A stretch of DNA of 64,000 nucleotides from assembly GCF_034424375.1 (NCBI RefSeq), contig NZ_CP139965.1, positions 124,001-188,000 on the forward strand, in the 5' to 3' direction. This DNA comes from Paraburkholderia kururiensis. Its GTDB lineage: Bacteria > Pseudomonadota > Gammaproteobacteria > Burkholderiales > Burkholderiaceae. This document shows, one piece after another, positions 42,490-51,034 of the stretch. Each line of letters starts with the position of its first letter. Position 1 is the first letter of the stretch. The notes beneath the pieces were generated by a model. It saw nothing but the letters and a program-made list of their open reading frames with translations. It did not search any database and was not told the DNA's origin. The translations under genes and the position numbers were made by a program.

Positions 42490-44634
42490 TTACCGGACTT
42501 CTCTGAGATGGAAGAGGCGATGCTTGTCGAGCGTGGTCGCGAAACCCTTCGGAACCACGAAGGTGGTGGCGTCCGATTCGATGATCGCGGGGCCCACGAT
42601 CTCGTTGTCCGGCTTGAGCGCCTCCATGCGCCACACCACCGCGTCGTGCCACTGCTTGTGGCGATAGAGCTTGCGCGTGCCCACGCGCGCGGCCTGCGGC
42701 GGCGTGCGGCCGCCCGAGGCGTCCTCTGGCAGCACCGGTTTCTGCGTGAGCACCATGCCGCGCATGATCGCGCCCGTCACCGAAAAACCCAGTTCGGGAG
42801 AACGCGCCGAGCTGGCGTAGACGCGCCCATAGGTGTCTTCGAACGCGGTCACGATACGGTCCCAGTCCTGCGCGGTGGCCGCACTCGCGATAGGCGACTC
42901 GATCTCCAGGTCGTTGAGCTGGCCCATGTACTGCATGCGAAAGCCGGGCCGCAGAATCACGTCTTTCTCGCTGAAGCCGTTGATGCGGAACTCCTCGATC
43001 ACCTTCGCCGTGAGTTCGGCCCACGCCTTCTGGATGGTTTGCGCGGCCTCGGCCTTGTCGGCATCGGACGCGGCCTGGGGCAGTGCAAGGTCCACGCTTT
43101 TGTCGTAGCGATATTCGAAATCCGCACACGCGCAGCCGAACGCCGAGAAGCCCGCGGCCCAGGCCGGCACGACGACGTCCTTGAACCCGAGCCCTTCCGT
43201 GTAGCCATAGGTGTGCACCGGGCCGGCCCCGCCGTACGAGAAGCAGACGAACTCGGTGGGGTTGTAGCCTTTCGCGCTGACGTTGGAGCGCAGGTACTCG
43301 CGAAGCTGCAGGTCGAGCAGTTCGATCACGCCGGCCGCGGCATCTTCGACCGTGAGGTGGAGCGGATCGGCGATCTGCGCCTTGATGTGTTCGCGTGCGC
43401 GGTCGACGTCGAGCTTGATCTGACCGCCGAGGAAATTCGCGGGGTTCAGATAGCCCAGCACGACGTGGCAGTCGGATACCGAAACCGTGGTGAGGCCACT
43501 GTCGGGCCAGCACGTGCCCACGCGATAGCCGGCGCTGTCCGGGCCCAGCTTGATGGAGCCGCTGTACGGGTCGAGCCGCACGAAGCTGCCCGCCCCCGCG
43601 CCCACCGAGTCCATCGTGACGAGCGGGAGCGAGAGAACGAGGCGCGCCATGTCCGGGTCCGAGGCAATCGCGAAGTTGCCCTTCGTAATGAGCGCCATGT
43701 CGAACGACGTGCCGCCGATGTCCGAGCACGCGATGTTGTCGTAGCCCAGCGCCTCGCCCAGCAGCTTCGATCCGATCACGCCGCCGATAGGCCCCGAAAC
43801 GATCGTGCGCGCAAGCTCCTTCGCCTTCCAGCTGATCGTGCCGCCGTGCGTGGCCATCACGCGCAGGTCGAACTTCGCACCGTGCTTCTGGAAACGGTCG
43901 CTGACCTTCTTGAGCGTCTGCCGCGAAGGCTCCGCTGCGTAGGCTTCGAGCACCGTCGTGTTCATGCGGTGGCTTTCCTTGCGCTGCGGGTAGTAGTCCA
44001 CGGACGCGAACACCGGCACGTCCGCACGAATCGACTTCAACTCGTCGCGCACGATGTCGCGCGCCTGCCGCTCGCTCGTCGCGTTCTTGTGCGACTGCAG
44101 GAAGCAGATCACGATCGCCTTCGCCCCCGCGGCCACCAGTTCGCGCGCGGCCTGCCGGACTTCGGCTTCGCGCAGCGGAATCACCACGTCGCCCTGCACG
44201 TCGGTGCGTTCCGTCACGCCGCGCGTGCGCGCGAGCGGCACGAGCGGTTCGTCGTAGCGATGCGTGTTCAGGTGGATGCGCTCCTCCAGCGCATAACCCA
44301 GGTAGCTCTGAATCGCGCGGCCCATCAGATGCACGTGCTCGAAGCCCTTGTTCACGAGCAGGCCCACGTCGAGCCCCTTGCGCTGCACCACGCGGTTGAG
44401 CATGGCCGTGCCGGAATACACGCACGTCACGAGTTCGGGGTAGACCTGATCGACGTCGCGCTGCCAGTGGGCCAGTGCGTCCTGCGACGAATTGAAGATG
44501 GCGAGCGACTCGTCTTCGGGATTGCTCTGCGCCTTGCCGACGACAAACCGCCCGTCCGCACGCACGAAAAAGGTATCGGTCATCGTGCCGCCGGCATCGA
44601 TGCCCAACACCTGGACTTGCGAAAGCCCTTCCAT
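42490..44634 (-). CDS. acxA: Acetone carboxylase beta subunit (HyuA-like)
   Basis: 714 aa from ATG 44634 with a GGAGACG ribosome binding site. Hydantoinase A fold with the ATPase-like N-terminus VLGIDAGGTMTDTFFV and the SDIGGTSFDMALI motif. It uses ATP to phosphorylate acetone and bicarbonate. First gene of the acxABC operon, 87 bp downstream of a sigma-54 promoter. Confidence 0.95.
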   Translation of the reverse strand: MEGLSQVQVLGIDAGGTMTDTFFVRADGRFVVGKAQSNPEDESLAIFNSSQDALAHWQRDVDQVYPELVTCVYSGTAMLNRVVQRKGLDVGLLVNKGFEHVHLMGRAIQSYLGYALEERIHLNTHRYDEPLVPLARTRGVTERTDVQGDVVIPLREAEVRQAARELVAAGAKAIVICFLQSHKNATSERQARDIVRDELKSIRADVPVFASVDYYPQRKESHRMNTTVLEAYAAEPSRQTLKKVSDRFQKHGAKFDLRVMATHGGTISWKAKELARTIVSGPIGGVIGSKLLGEALGYDNIACSDIGGTSFDMALITKGNFAIASDPDMARLVLSLPLVTMDSVGAGAGSFVRLDPYSGSIKLGPDSAGYRVGTCWPDSGLTTVSVSDCHVVLGYLNPANFLGGQIKLDVDRAREHIKAQIADPLHLTVEDAAAGVIELLDLQLREYLRSNVSAKGYNPTEFVCFSYGGAGPVHTYGYTEGLGFKDVVVPAWAAGFSAFGCACADFEYRYDKSVDLALPQAASDADKAEAAQTIQKAWAELTAKVIEEFRINGFSEKDVILRPGFRMQYMGQLNDLEIESPIASAATAQDWDRIVTAFEDTYGRVYASSARSPELGFSVTGAIMRGMVLTQKPVLPEDASGGRTPPQAARVGTRKLYRHKQWHDAVVWRMEALKPDNEIVGPAIIESDATTFVVPKGFATTLDKHRLFHLREVR

Positions 44635-44664
44635 GTTTTCGTCTCCAAAGATTGGTGTCATGGC

Positions 44665-44684
44665 GTCGCGGTGCTCACCGCGAC
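44665..44684. repeat. Palindrome in the acxA 5' leader
   Basis: GTCGCGGTG-CT-CACCGCGAC, a perfect 9-bp inverted repeat between the sigma-54 promoter and the acxA ribosome binding site. Could be an operator or an mRNA hairpin controlling translation. Confidence 0.55.
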
Positions 44685-44720
44685 ACGACTACGCCGCATC
44701 TGCGACGCCGGGCCGCCTTG

Positions 44721-44736
44721 TGCAACAGGCATGCCA
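44721..44736 (-). promoter_or_regulatory. Sigma-54 promoter for acxABC
   Basis: The minus strand reads TGGCATGCCTGTTGCA, a near-consensus -24/-12 element. It fits control by the AcoR-type sigma-54 activator encoded downstream. Confidence 0.85.
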
Positions 44737-44925
44737 TCGTGCGCTGCTGGGCCTGCGGAGCCGCTTACGGCAAGGCTTTGGGCGGAGATCGATCGGGTTC
44801 GACGGAAGGCGGGAATCGCCGTTGCGGAGGTCGGACGGACGGAATCCGGACAATCGTGCAGTCCTGAAATCGGTCGTTCGGTGGGCGGGGTAGACTATCG
44901 CCGTTTCCAATGCGAGCCGTTCACC

Positions 44926-47715
44926 ATGCTGGGCGGCGCACGCTATTCACCCCGTACACCCCCGCACTTGACGAACCACATGGCGCCCCTCCCGCTGGAA
45001 GGCCGGGCCGACGACATCGCGCTGATCAATCACCTGATCGACCAGATCGACCGCCGCGGCTCGACGCTCGTTATCACGGGCGAGCCCGGCATCGGCAAAT
45101 CCGCGCTGCTCGAAGTCGCCAGACATCGGGCGGCGGAACGAAGCATCGCTGTCCTGACGATGACCGGCGTGCGCGCCGAAGTTCATTTGCCGTTCGCGGC
45201 GCTCGAACTTGCGCTGCGCCCGCTCATGAAGCGCGCGGCGAGCCTCGTGCCGCGCCAGCGGTCTGCGTTGCTCACGGCGTTCGGTGTCTGCGACGACGCA
45301 GGGCCGCCGGACATCTTTCTGGTCGCGCTCGCCACGCTGACGCTGCTGACCGCCGGCAGCCAGCCGGTACTGCTCGTTGCCGACGACGCGCAATGGCTCG
45401 ATCAGGAAACCTACGACGTGCTGGCCTTCATCTCGCGCAGGTTGAGTGCGGACTCCGTCGTACTGCTCGTGGCCATGCGCGACGACTTCAACCGTTCTTT
45501 CGGGGACGCGTCCACCCTGCGGATGCGGCTTTCCGGGCTGGGCCATGCCGATGCCGAACGCCTGCTGGACAGCCACGCCCCGAACCTGCCCGCCGACCTG
45601 CGCAGCCGTTTTCTCGAGGAGGCGTCGGGCAATCCGCTGGCGCTGCTGGAACTGCCGCGCGGCGAGCGCGCCGCGCAGGCTTCGGACACGCCGTGGCTTC
45701 CGCTGACAGAGCGCCTCGAGCTTGCCTTTTCGAGCCGCCTGTCCGACCTTCCGGTCGCGACTCGAACGCTGCTGTTCGTGGCCGCTGAAAACGACGGCAC
45801 GTCGCTGCATGAAATTCTCTCGGCCGGCGAAGCGGTGCTGGGCCAACGGTCCGGCCTCGACGCCCTGTCGCCCGCCATCGCGGCCGGGCTGATCCAGATC
45901 GACGGAACGGAGGTGCGCTTTCGGCATCCGCTCGTTCGGTCCGCCATGCATCAGGCCGCAGACCCGGCCACGCGCCAGAAGATTCACGCGGCGCTCGCGG
46001 CCATCATTCAGGACCAGCTGGACCGCCGGCTGTGGCATCGCGCGGCGGCCACCCTCGGCACCGACGACGCACTCGCCGACGACTACGACCGCATGGCGGC
46101 GCGCGCCCTGCGTCGCGGCGCCGTCGCCATGGCCATCGAGGTGCTGGAAAACGCGGCGCGTTTGAGCAGCACGGCAAGCGCGCGGACCGACCGGCTCTTG
46201 CGCGCAGCCGAACTGGCGGCCGACCTGGGCCAGCCTGAACTGCTGGAGCGTCTGCTGCGCCAGGCCGACGTGGACGCCTGCGATCAGCTTGCGTCGGCGC
46301 GGGTGGGCTGGTGCCGCGAGGTCATCCAGCCGCCCGCCCTCAGCGACCCCGCGAAGATTCCAGCCCTGATCGACTTTGCGGCTCAGGCCGAAGCCGCCGG
46401 TGCGAAAGATCTGGCGGGCAATCTCGTGTGGCGCGCGGCGCAGCGCTACTGGTGGAGCAGCGCCGGCGAAGCATTGGGCGCGCGGGTTCTGGCGGCGGCA
46501 AACCGCCTCGAACTGCCGCCCACCGACCCGCGCCTGATCGCCATCTGTGCCTACGTCGAGCCGCTTCGCCTCGGCGGCGCCTTGCACGCCACGCTGCGGC
46601 AACTTTCGGAAACACGCCACGGCGACCCTGCCGTCGCGCGCATTCTGGGCAGCACGGCCGACGTCATCGGCGCCTTCGACCTGGGCGTCGGCTTTCTCTC
46701 GGAGTCGAGCGCCGCGCTACGGGAACAGGGGCGGCTCAGCGACCTCGCGCGCGTGCTGTTCGCGCAGGCGTGGGCCGAGATGGAAGTCGGCCACTGGACA
46801 AGCGCCATGAGGGAAGCCGAAGAAGCGGTCCGCTTCGCCGAAGAGACGGGCGGCACGCCGTGGATCGCCGCGGCCACCATCGTCAAAGCGCGGCTGGCAG
46901 GAATGCAGGGCGACATCGAGCAGTCCGAGGCTTTCGCCGCGCAGGCCGAACGCCTCGCGCTCTCTATCGGCGCCAGCTTTTTGCTCGCCATGTTGCAGGT
47001 AGCGCGCGGCATATCGGCTATCGGCGCGGGCCGGCATTGGGAGGCATACGAACATCTGCGGCGCCTTTTTACGCCTTCGGATCCGGCCTTCAACGCCGGC
47101 CTTCAGTTTTTCGGCCTCGCGGATTTCGTGGAAGCCGGCGTCTTTTCCGGCAACGCGGACGCCGTGCGTGGCGTGATCGAAGAAGTGGAACGTGTCGCGG
47201 CGCCCACGCCCGTGCCGTGGGTGGAGACCATGCTGAATTACGCCAAGGCGCTGCTCGCGGCGCCGACCGACGCCGAGCCATTCTTCCTGCAAGGCCTTGG
47301 GCCGTGCGCAAAGAACTGGCCGTTCCTGCGCGGGCGACTGCTGCTCGCCTACGGCGAATGGCTGCGCCGGCAGCGCAGGTCGGCGAAGGCGAGAGCGCCC
47401 TTGCGGGAGGCGCGCGACATCTTCGATGCGCTCGGGGCTTCACCTTGGGGCAACCGCGCGCGCGAGGAACTGCGTGCTTCGGGCGAAACCAGCCGACGGC
47501 GCACCGAGCGCGCGTGGGAAACGCTCACGCCACAAGAGCTTCACATCGCGCAACTCGCGGCCGAAGGGCTGTCGAACAAGGAGATCGGCGTCAGGCTGTA
47601 CCTCTCTCACCGCACCGTGGGCTATCACCTGCGGCAGATTTTTGCGAAGACCGGCATCACCTCGCGCGCTTCGCTGGGCGCCGTTGTCGCCAAAGTCGAG
47701 AACCCGGCCGGCTGA
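44926..47715 (+). CDS. LuxR-family regulator with N-terminal ATPase (LAL/MalT type)
   Basis: 929 aa from ATG 44926 (an alternative ATG at 44980 would start just before the ATPase domain). Walker A VITGEPGIGKSALLE near residue 47, Walker B-like VLLVADDAQWLDQ, a long helical middle part of TPR-like repeats, and a C-terminal LuxR HTH (LTPQELHIAQLAAEGLSNKEIGVRLYLSHRTVGYHL). Divergent from acxABC, so it may share control of that operon, but no direct link can be read. Target genes unknown. Confidence 0.88.
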   Translation: MLGGARYSPRTPPHLTNHMAPLPLEGRADDIALINHLIDQIDRRGSTLVITGEPGIGKSALLEVARHRAAERSIAVLTMTGVRAEVHLPFAALELALRPLMKRAASLVPRQRSALLTAFGVCDDAGPPDIFLVALATLTLLTAGSQPVLLVADDAQWLDQETYDVLAFISRRLSADSVVLLVAMRDDFNRSFGDASTLRMRLSGLGHADAERLLDSHAPNLPADLRSRFLEEASGNPLALLELPRGERAAQASDTPWLPLTERLELAFSSRLSDLPVATRTLLFVAAENDGTSLHEILSAGEAVLGQRSGLDALSPAIAAGLIQIDGTEVRFRHPLVRSAMHQAADPATRQKIHAALAAIIQDQLDRRLWHRAAATLGTDDALADDYDRMAARALRRGAVAMAIEVLENAARLSSTASARTDRLLRAAELAADLGQPELLERLLRQADVDACDQLASARVGWCREVIQPPALSDPAKIPALIDFAAQAEAAGAKDLAGNLVWRAAQRYWWSSAGEALGARVLAAANRLELPPTDPRLIAICAYVEPLRLGGALHATLRQLSETRHGDPAVARILGSTADVIGAFDLGVGFLSESSAALREQGRLSDLARVLFAQAWAEMEVGHWTSAMREAEEAVRFAEETGGTPWIAAATIVKARLAGMQGDIEQSEAFAAQAERLALSIGASFLLAMLQVARGISAIGAGRHWEAYEHLRRLFTPSDPAFNAGLQFFGLADFVEAGVFSGNADAVRGVIEEVERVAAPTPVPWVETMLNYAKALLAAPTDAEPFFLQGLGPCAKNWPFLRGRLLLAYGEWLRRQRRSAKARAPLREARDIFDALGASPWGNRAREELRASGETSRRRTERAWETLTPQELHIAQLAAEGLSNKEIGVRLYLSHRTVGYHLRQIFAKTGITSRASLGAVVAKVENPAG

Positions 47716-47801
47716 TCGCACGCCGGTCGTCAGACTGGTCATTTGACAGAAGCGCGCGCCGGCTGCATTGAGCACACTAGGTCGCTCCCACCCCGGAGAC
47801 T

Positions 47802-48842
47802 ATGACCATGAAGCACGTGTTCTCACTCGCAACACTGACCCTCGGAGCAGCCCTCATGACGCAAACCGCCTCGGCGGCGCCGGACGCGGCCACCGACCCT
47901 CGAATCGACCCACAGGTTCGCGCCTTTCTGCGAGAGATCAACAAGGACACGAGCCCGTTCTGGGAACTCCCCCAACCGAAACCGCAAGAGATCCTGACCG
48001 CGCTGCAGAACAAGACGCCGGTGGACATGTCCGGGGCGAGCACGACCGAGCAGACCATCACGCAGGATGGTCAGACCGTGAAGATCTACATCATGAAGCC
48101 GGATCAGGTGGCCGGTAAGCCGGGCGTGCTGCTGTTCATTCACGGCGGCGTGTGGATCGTGGGCAATTTCCAGAACCATCAGCGTCTGTTGCGGGACCTG
48201 GTGGTGGACTCCGGACAGATCGGCGTATTCGTGGAGTACACGTCGCTGCCCGCGGCGCGCTTTCCTACCCAGCTCGATCAGTCCTATGCCGCACTGAAAT
48301 GGGTGGCGGCCCACGCCGGCGAGTTCGGCGCGGACGGCGGCCGCATCGCCGTGGCGGGCAATTCGGTAGGCGGCAACATGACTGCGGCGCTCACGCTCAT
48401 GGCGAAAGACCGCGGCGGCCCGAAGATCAGCTATCAGGTGCTCATGATTCCGGCGACGGACGCGAGCGTGGACACCGCGTCCTATCACGAGTACGGCACC
48501 GGCCGGTTCCTTGCCCGCGCATTCATGAAGTACGGCTGGGACCTGTACGCGCCCACTGCCGCCGAGCGCAACAACCCCTACGTCTCGCCGCTGCGCGCGA
48601 GCCTGCAACAGTTGCACGGACTTCCGCCCGCGCTCGTCGTCACCGCGGAAAACGACCCCTTGCGCGACGAAGGCGAAGCCTACGCCCGCAAGCTCAAGGA
48701 GGCCGGCGTTTCGGTCATCGCCACGCGTTATAACGGGATGATCCACGACTTCGTGTTGTTGAACGGCATTCAGAGCGATCCCGAGCCGCAGGCCGCGATC
48801 CGCCAGATTTCGGCCGAGATCAAGGCGCATCTCGCGCCTTGA
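47802..48842 (+). CDS. Exported alpha/beta hydrolase (HSL-type esterase)
   Basis: 346 aa. Signal peptide MTMKHVFSLATLTLGAALMTQTASA with a likely cut after ASA. Oxyanion motif FIHGGVW, nucleophile GNSVGGN (Ser), Asp in ENDPLRDEG and His in GMIHDFV: complete hormone-sensitive-lipase-type triad. Substrate unknown. It ends 16 bp before the short histidine kinase gene and could be in its operon. Confidence 0.85.
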   Translation: MTMKHVFSLATLTLGAALMTQTASAAPDAATDPRIDPQVRAFLREINKDTSPFWELPQPKPQEILTALQNKTPVDMSGASTTEQTITQDGQTVKIYIMKPDQVAGKPGVLLFIHGGVWIVGNFQNHQRLLRDLVVDSGQIGVFVEYTSLPAARFPTQLDQSYAALKWVAAHAGEFGADGGRIAVAGNSVGGNMTAALTLMAKDRGGPKISYQVLMIPATDASVDTASYHEYGTGRFLARAFMKYGWDLYAPTAAERNNPYVSPLRASLQQLHGLPPALVVTAENDPLRDEGEAYARKLKEAGVSVIATRYNGMIHDFVLLNGIQSDPEPQAAIRQISAEIKAHLAP

Positions 48843-48858
48843 TCCGGTCTGCCCAGCC

Positions 48859-49665
48859 ATGAAGTGCCTGCTCGCCCTGCTCCCGGTGACGATTGCCGGC
48901 ATCGTCAGCCGCAGACGCAACAGCGTGTCGCCGTGCAAGGCGGCGCGCGTCGCCACCTGCGGCGAGATGGCCGCCATGGTCGCGCACGAACTGGGACAGC
49001 CGCTCGCGGCCATCGGTGCGGAAAGCGCCGCGGCGCTGAACTGGCTGGGCAGGGATTCGCCCGACATCGACAACACGTTGTCGTGTCTGCGGCGTATCAC
49101 GACGGAATGCCAGCGCGCCGCGGAGATCATCCGGCACCTGCGCGCGCTGACCATGCGCACGCCGCCGCACGTTGCGCCGCTCTTCATCAACGACGTGGTG
49201 GAAGAGGTTCTGCCGCTCGTGCGGCGCGAACTGCTGCACCACGACGTGACGCTCACGACACGGCTCGATCCCGACCTGCGCCCCGCGCTGGGCGACCGCG
49301 TTCAGCTTGCCCAGGTGATCGTGAATCTCGTGATGAACGGCATTCAGGCCATGGAGCGGGCCGCCGGCCCTGAACGCGAGCTCGTCATCGAATCGCGCGG
49401 CGACTGTCGCGGCCACGTCATCGTCGCCGTGCGCGATTCGGGCGTGGGCATCTGTACGGAACAGGCGCAGCGGCTGTTCGAGCCGTTCTTTACGACGAAG
49501 CCCGACGGTCTGGGCCTCGGGTTGTCGATCTGCCGCGCGATCATTCAGTCGCTGGGCGGCGAAATATCGATGCGAAACAATGACGGGCCGGGTGCCACCG
49601 TGGAATTCAGCGTGCCCACGGCAAGCGCCGTGCCCTGCGGATTCGGGCAGCGGAGCGCGTTATGA
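48859..49665 (+). CDS. Short sensor histidine kinase without an obvious sensor domain
   Basis: 268 aa. H-box MVAHELGQPLAAIGAES, N-box VNLVMNGIQAMERA, G-boxes VRDSGVGI and GLGLGLSICRAI: an intact kinase core. Only about 35 residues lie before the H-box (one short hydrophobic stretch), so PAS or transmembrane sensing is absent; it resembles the last 260 residues of the 609-aa kinase at 51024-52853. Looks like a truncated duplicate or a soluble partner. It overlaps the response regulator gene by 4 bp. Confidence 0.88.
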   Translation: MKCLLALLPVTIAGIVSRRRNSVSPCKAARVATCGEMAAMVAHELGQPLAAIGAESAAALNWLGRDSPDIDNTLSCLRRITTECQRAAEIIRHLRALTMRTPPHVAPLFINDVVEEVLPLVRRELLHHDVTLTTRLDPDLRPALGDRVQLAQVIVNLVMNGIQAMERAAGPERELVIESRGDCRGHVIVAVRDSGVGICTEQAQRLFEPFFTTKPDGLGLGLSICRAIIQSLGGEISMRNNDGPGATVEFSVPTASAVPCGFGQRSAL

Positions 49666-50318
49666 CGGGGACGACAGGCGGCGCAAACGAGCCGACCGTC
49701 TTCGTGATAGACGACGACAGCGCGATGCGCGAGGCCGTGCAATCGTTGCTCGACTCGGTGGGTTTGAACGTGAAGCTGTTCGCCGCCGCACAGGCGTTCC
49801 TCGCGCTCGATCTGCCCGACGTACCCAGTTGCGTCGTGCTCGACGTCAGGCTCAAGGGACAAAGCGGGCTCGCGGTGCAGAAGCACATTGCGCACACGCT
49901 GCGCCTTCCCGTCATCCTGATGACGGCGCACGCCGACATTGCCATGTCTGTCGACGCCATGAAGGCCGGCGCCGTCGATTTCCTGTCGAAGCCCTTCCGG
50001 GCTCAAGACATGATCGACGCGGTGACGCGCGGGCTGGAGGCCGACCGCAAGCGGCGCGCAGCCGAACGCTCCGCAGCCGTGTTGCGCACCTGCTATGAAC
50101 TGCTGACGCCGCGAGAGCGCACCATCATGACGATGGTGGCGAACGGATTGCTGAACAGGCAGATCGCGACCGAGCTGAACCTGAGCGAGATCACGGTGAA
50201 ACTGTATCGCGGCCAGGCGATGAAAAAAATGCAGTCGCCGTCGCTCGCGGATTTCGTGCTGAAGGCCGACGCGTTGGGCCTCGTCGATCGCGAGAACCGG
50301 TTGGCGGGCAATGACTGA
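49662..50318 (+). CDS. FixJ-family response regulator (paralogue of 50360-51034)
   Basis: 218 aa. Receiver with VFVIDDDSAMREAV, phospho-Asp in VVLDVRLKGQSG, and LMTAHADIAMSVDAMKAGAVDFLSKPF, then a LuxR HTH (LTPRERTIMTMVANGLLNRQIATELNLSEITVKLYRGQAMKKM). Very similar to the regulator encoded convergently; the pair probably arose by duplication. Targets unknown. Confidence 0.93.
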   Translation: MTGTTGGANEPTVFVIDDDSAMREAVQSLLDSVGLNVKLFAAAQAFLALDLPDVPSCVVLDVRLKGQSGLAVQKHIAHTLRLPVILMTAHADIAMSVDAMKAGAVDFLSKPFRAQDMIDAVTRGLEADRKRRAAERSAAVLRTCYELLTPRERTIMTMVANGLLNRQIATELNLSEITVKLYRGQAMKKMQSPSLADFVLKADALGLVDRENRLAGND

Positions 50319-50359
50319 TTGCGCGACTGAATACGCAACGGTGCGGGCAACCCGAAGAC

Positions 50360-51034
50360 TCAACTGTTGCGCACCTTCGCCACGGCGGCGGCTTCGCCCG
50401 GCTGGTTGATGCCGAGCGCTTCCGCCTTGCGTACGAAGTCGGCGAGCGAACGCGATTCCATCTTCTTCATGGCCTGCCCGCGATGAATCTTCACGGTGAT
50501 TTCGCTCAGGTTCAGCTCGGCCGCAATCTGCTTGTTCATGAGCCCGCTCGCCACGAAGGCCATCACTTCGCGCTCGCGCGCCGATAAGGTCGCGTACCGC
50601 CGGCGAAGATCGGCAAGCGAGCGGTGCTCGCTTCTCCACTGCTCGTCGCGTGCAAGCGCCGCCGTCACCGCATCCAGCATGTCCTGCTCGCGGAACGGCT
50701 TGGCGAGAAAGTCCATGGCGCCCGCCTTCATCGCCTTCACCGACATCGCAATGTCGCCATACGCGGTCATGAAGATGACAGGCAGATGCAGGTCCGCAGC
50801 CGCGATCTGCTCCTGAACCGCGAGACCGCTCTGGCCTTTCAGGCGCACGTCGAGAATGAGGCAGCTGGGCACGTCCGGCTTGTCGAACGCGAGAAATTCC
50901 GCCGCCGAGGCAAACGCCTCCACGCGCAGTCCCACTGAGCGAAGCAGCATGTCCACGGCCGTTCGCATCGACTCGTCGTCGTCGACGACGTAGACGATGG
51001 ATTGCCCGGCCGGATCTTCCGCGTCAGTGCTCAT
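50360..51034 (-). CDS. FixJ-family response regulator
   Basis: 224 aa from ATG 51034. Receiver VYVVDDDESMRTAV, phospho-Asp in LILDVRLKGQSGLAVQEQ, then LSAREREVMAFVASGLMNKQIAAELNLSEITVKIHRGQAMKKM. It overlaps the kinase gene by 11 bp and is its cognate partner. It converges on its paralogue at 49662-50318, with 41 bp between stops. Confidence 0.93.
   Translation of the reverse strand: MSTDAEDPAGQSIVYVVDDDESMRTAVDMLLRSVGLRVEAFASAAEFLAFDKPDVPSCLILDVRLKGQSGLAVQEQIAAADLHLPVIFMTAYGDIAMSVKAMKAGAMDFLAKPFREQDMLDAVTAALARDEQWRSEHRSLADLRRRYATLSAREREVMAFVASGLMNKQIAAELNLSEITVKIHRGQAMKKMESRSLADFVRKAEALGINQPGEAAAVAKVRNS

Noticed and set aside
40154..44425. Minus-strand frame of 1423 codons covering acxB and part of acxA
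   Set aside because: Its first half is out of frame with acxA and composition-biased; the conserved acxB protein begins at ATG 42478.
42508..47715. Long plus-strand frame upstream of the LuxR-type gene, 1735 codons
   Set aside because: The first 800 codons are antisense to acxA and Arg/His-rich. The real gene starts at about 44926.
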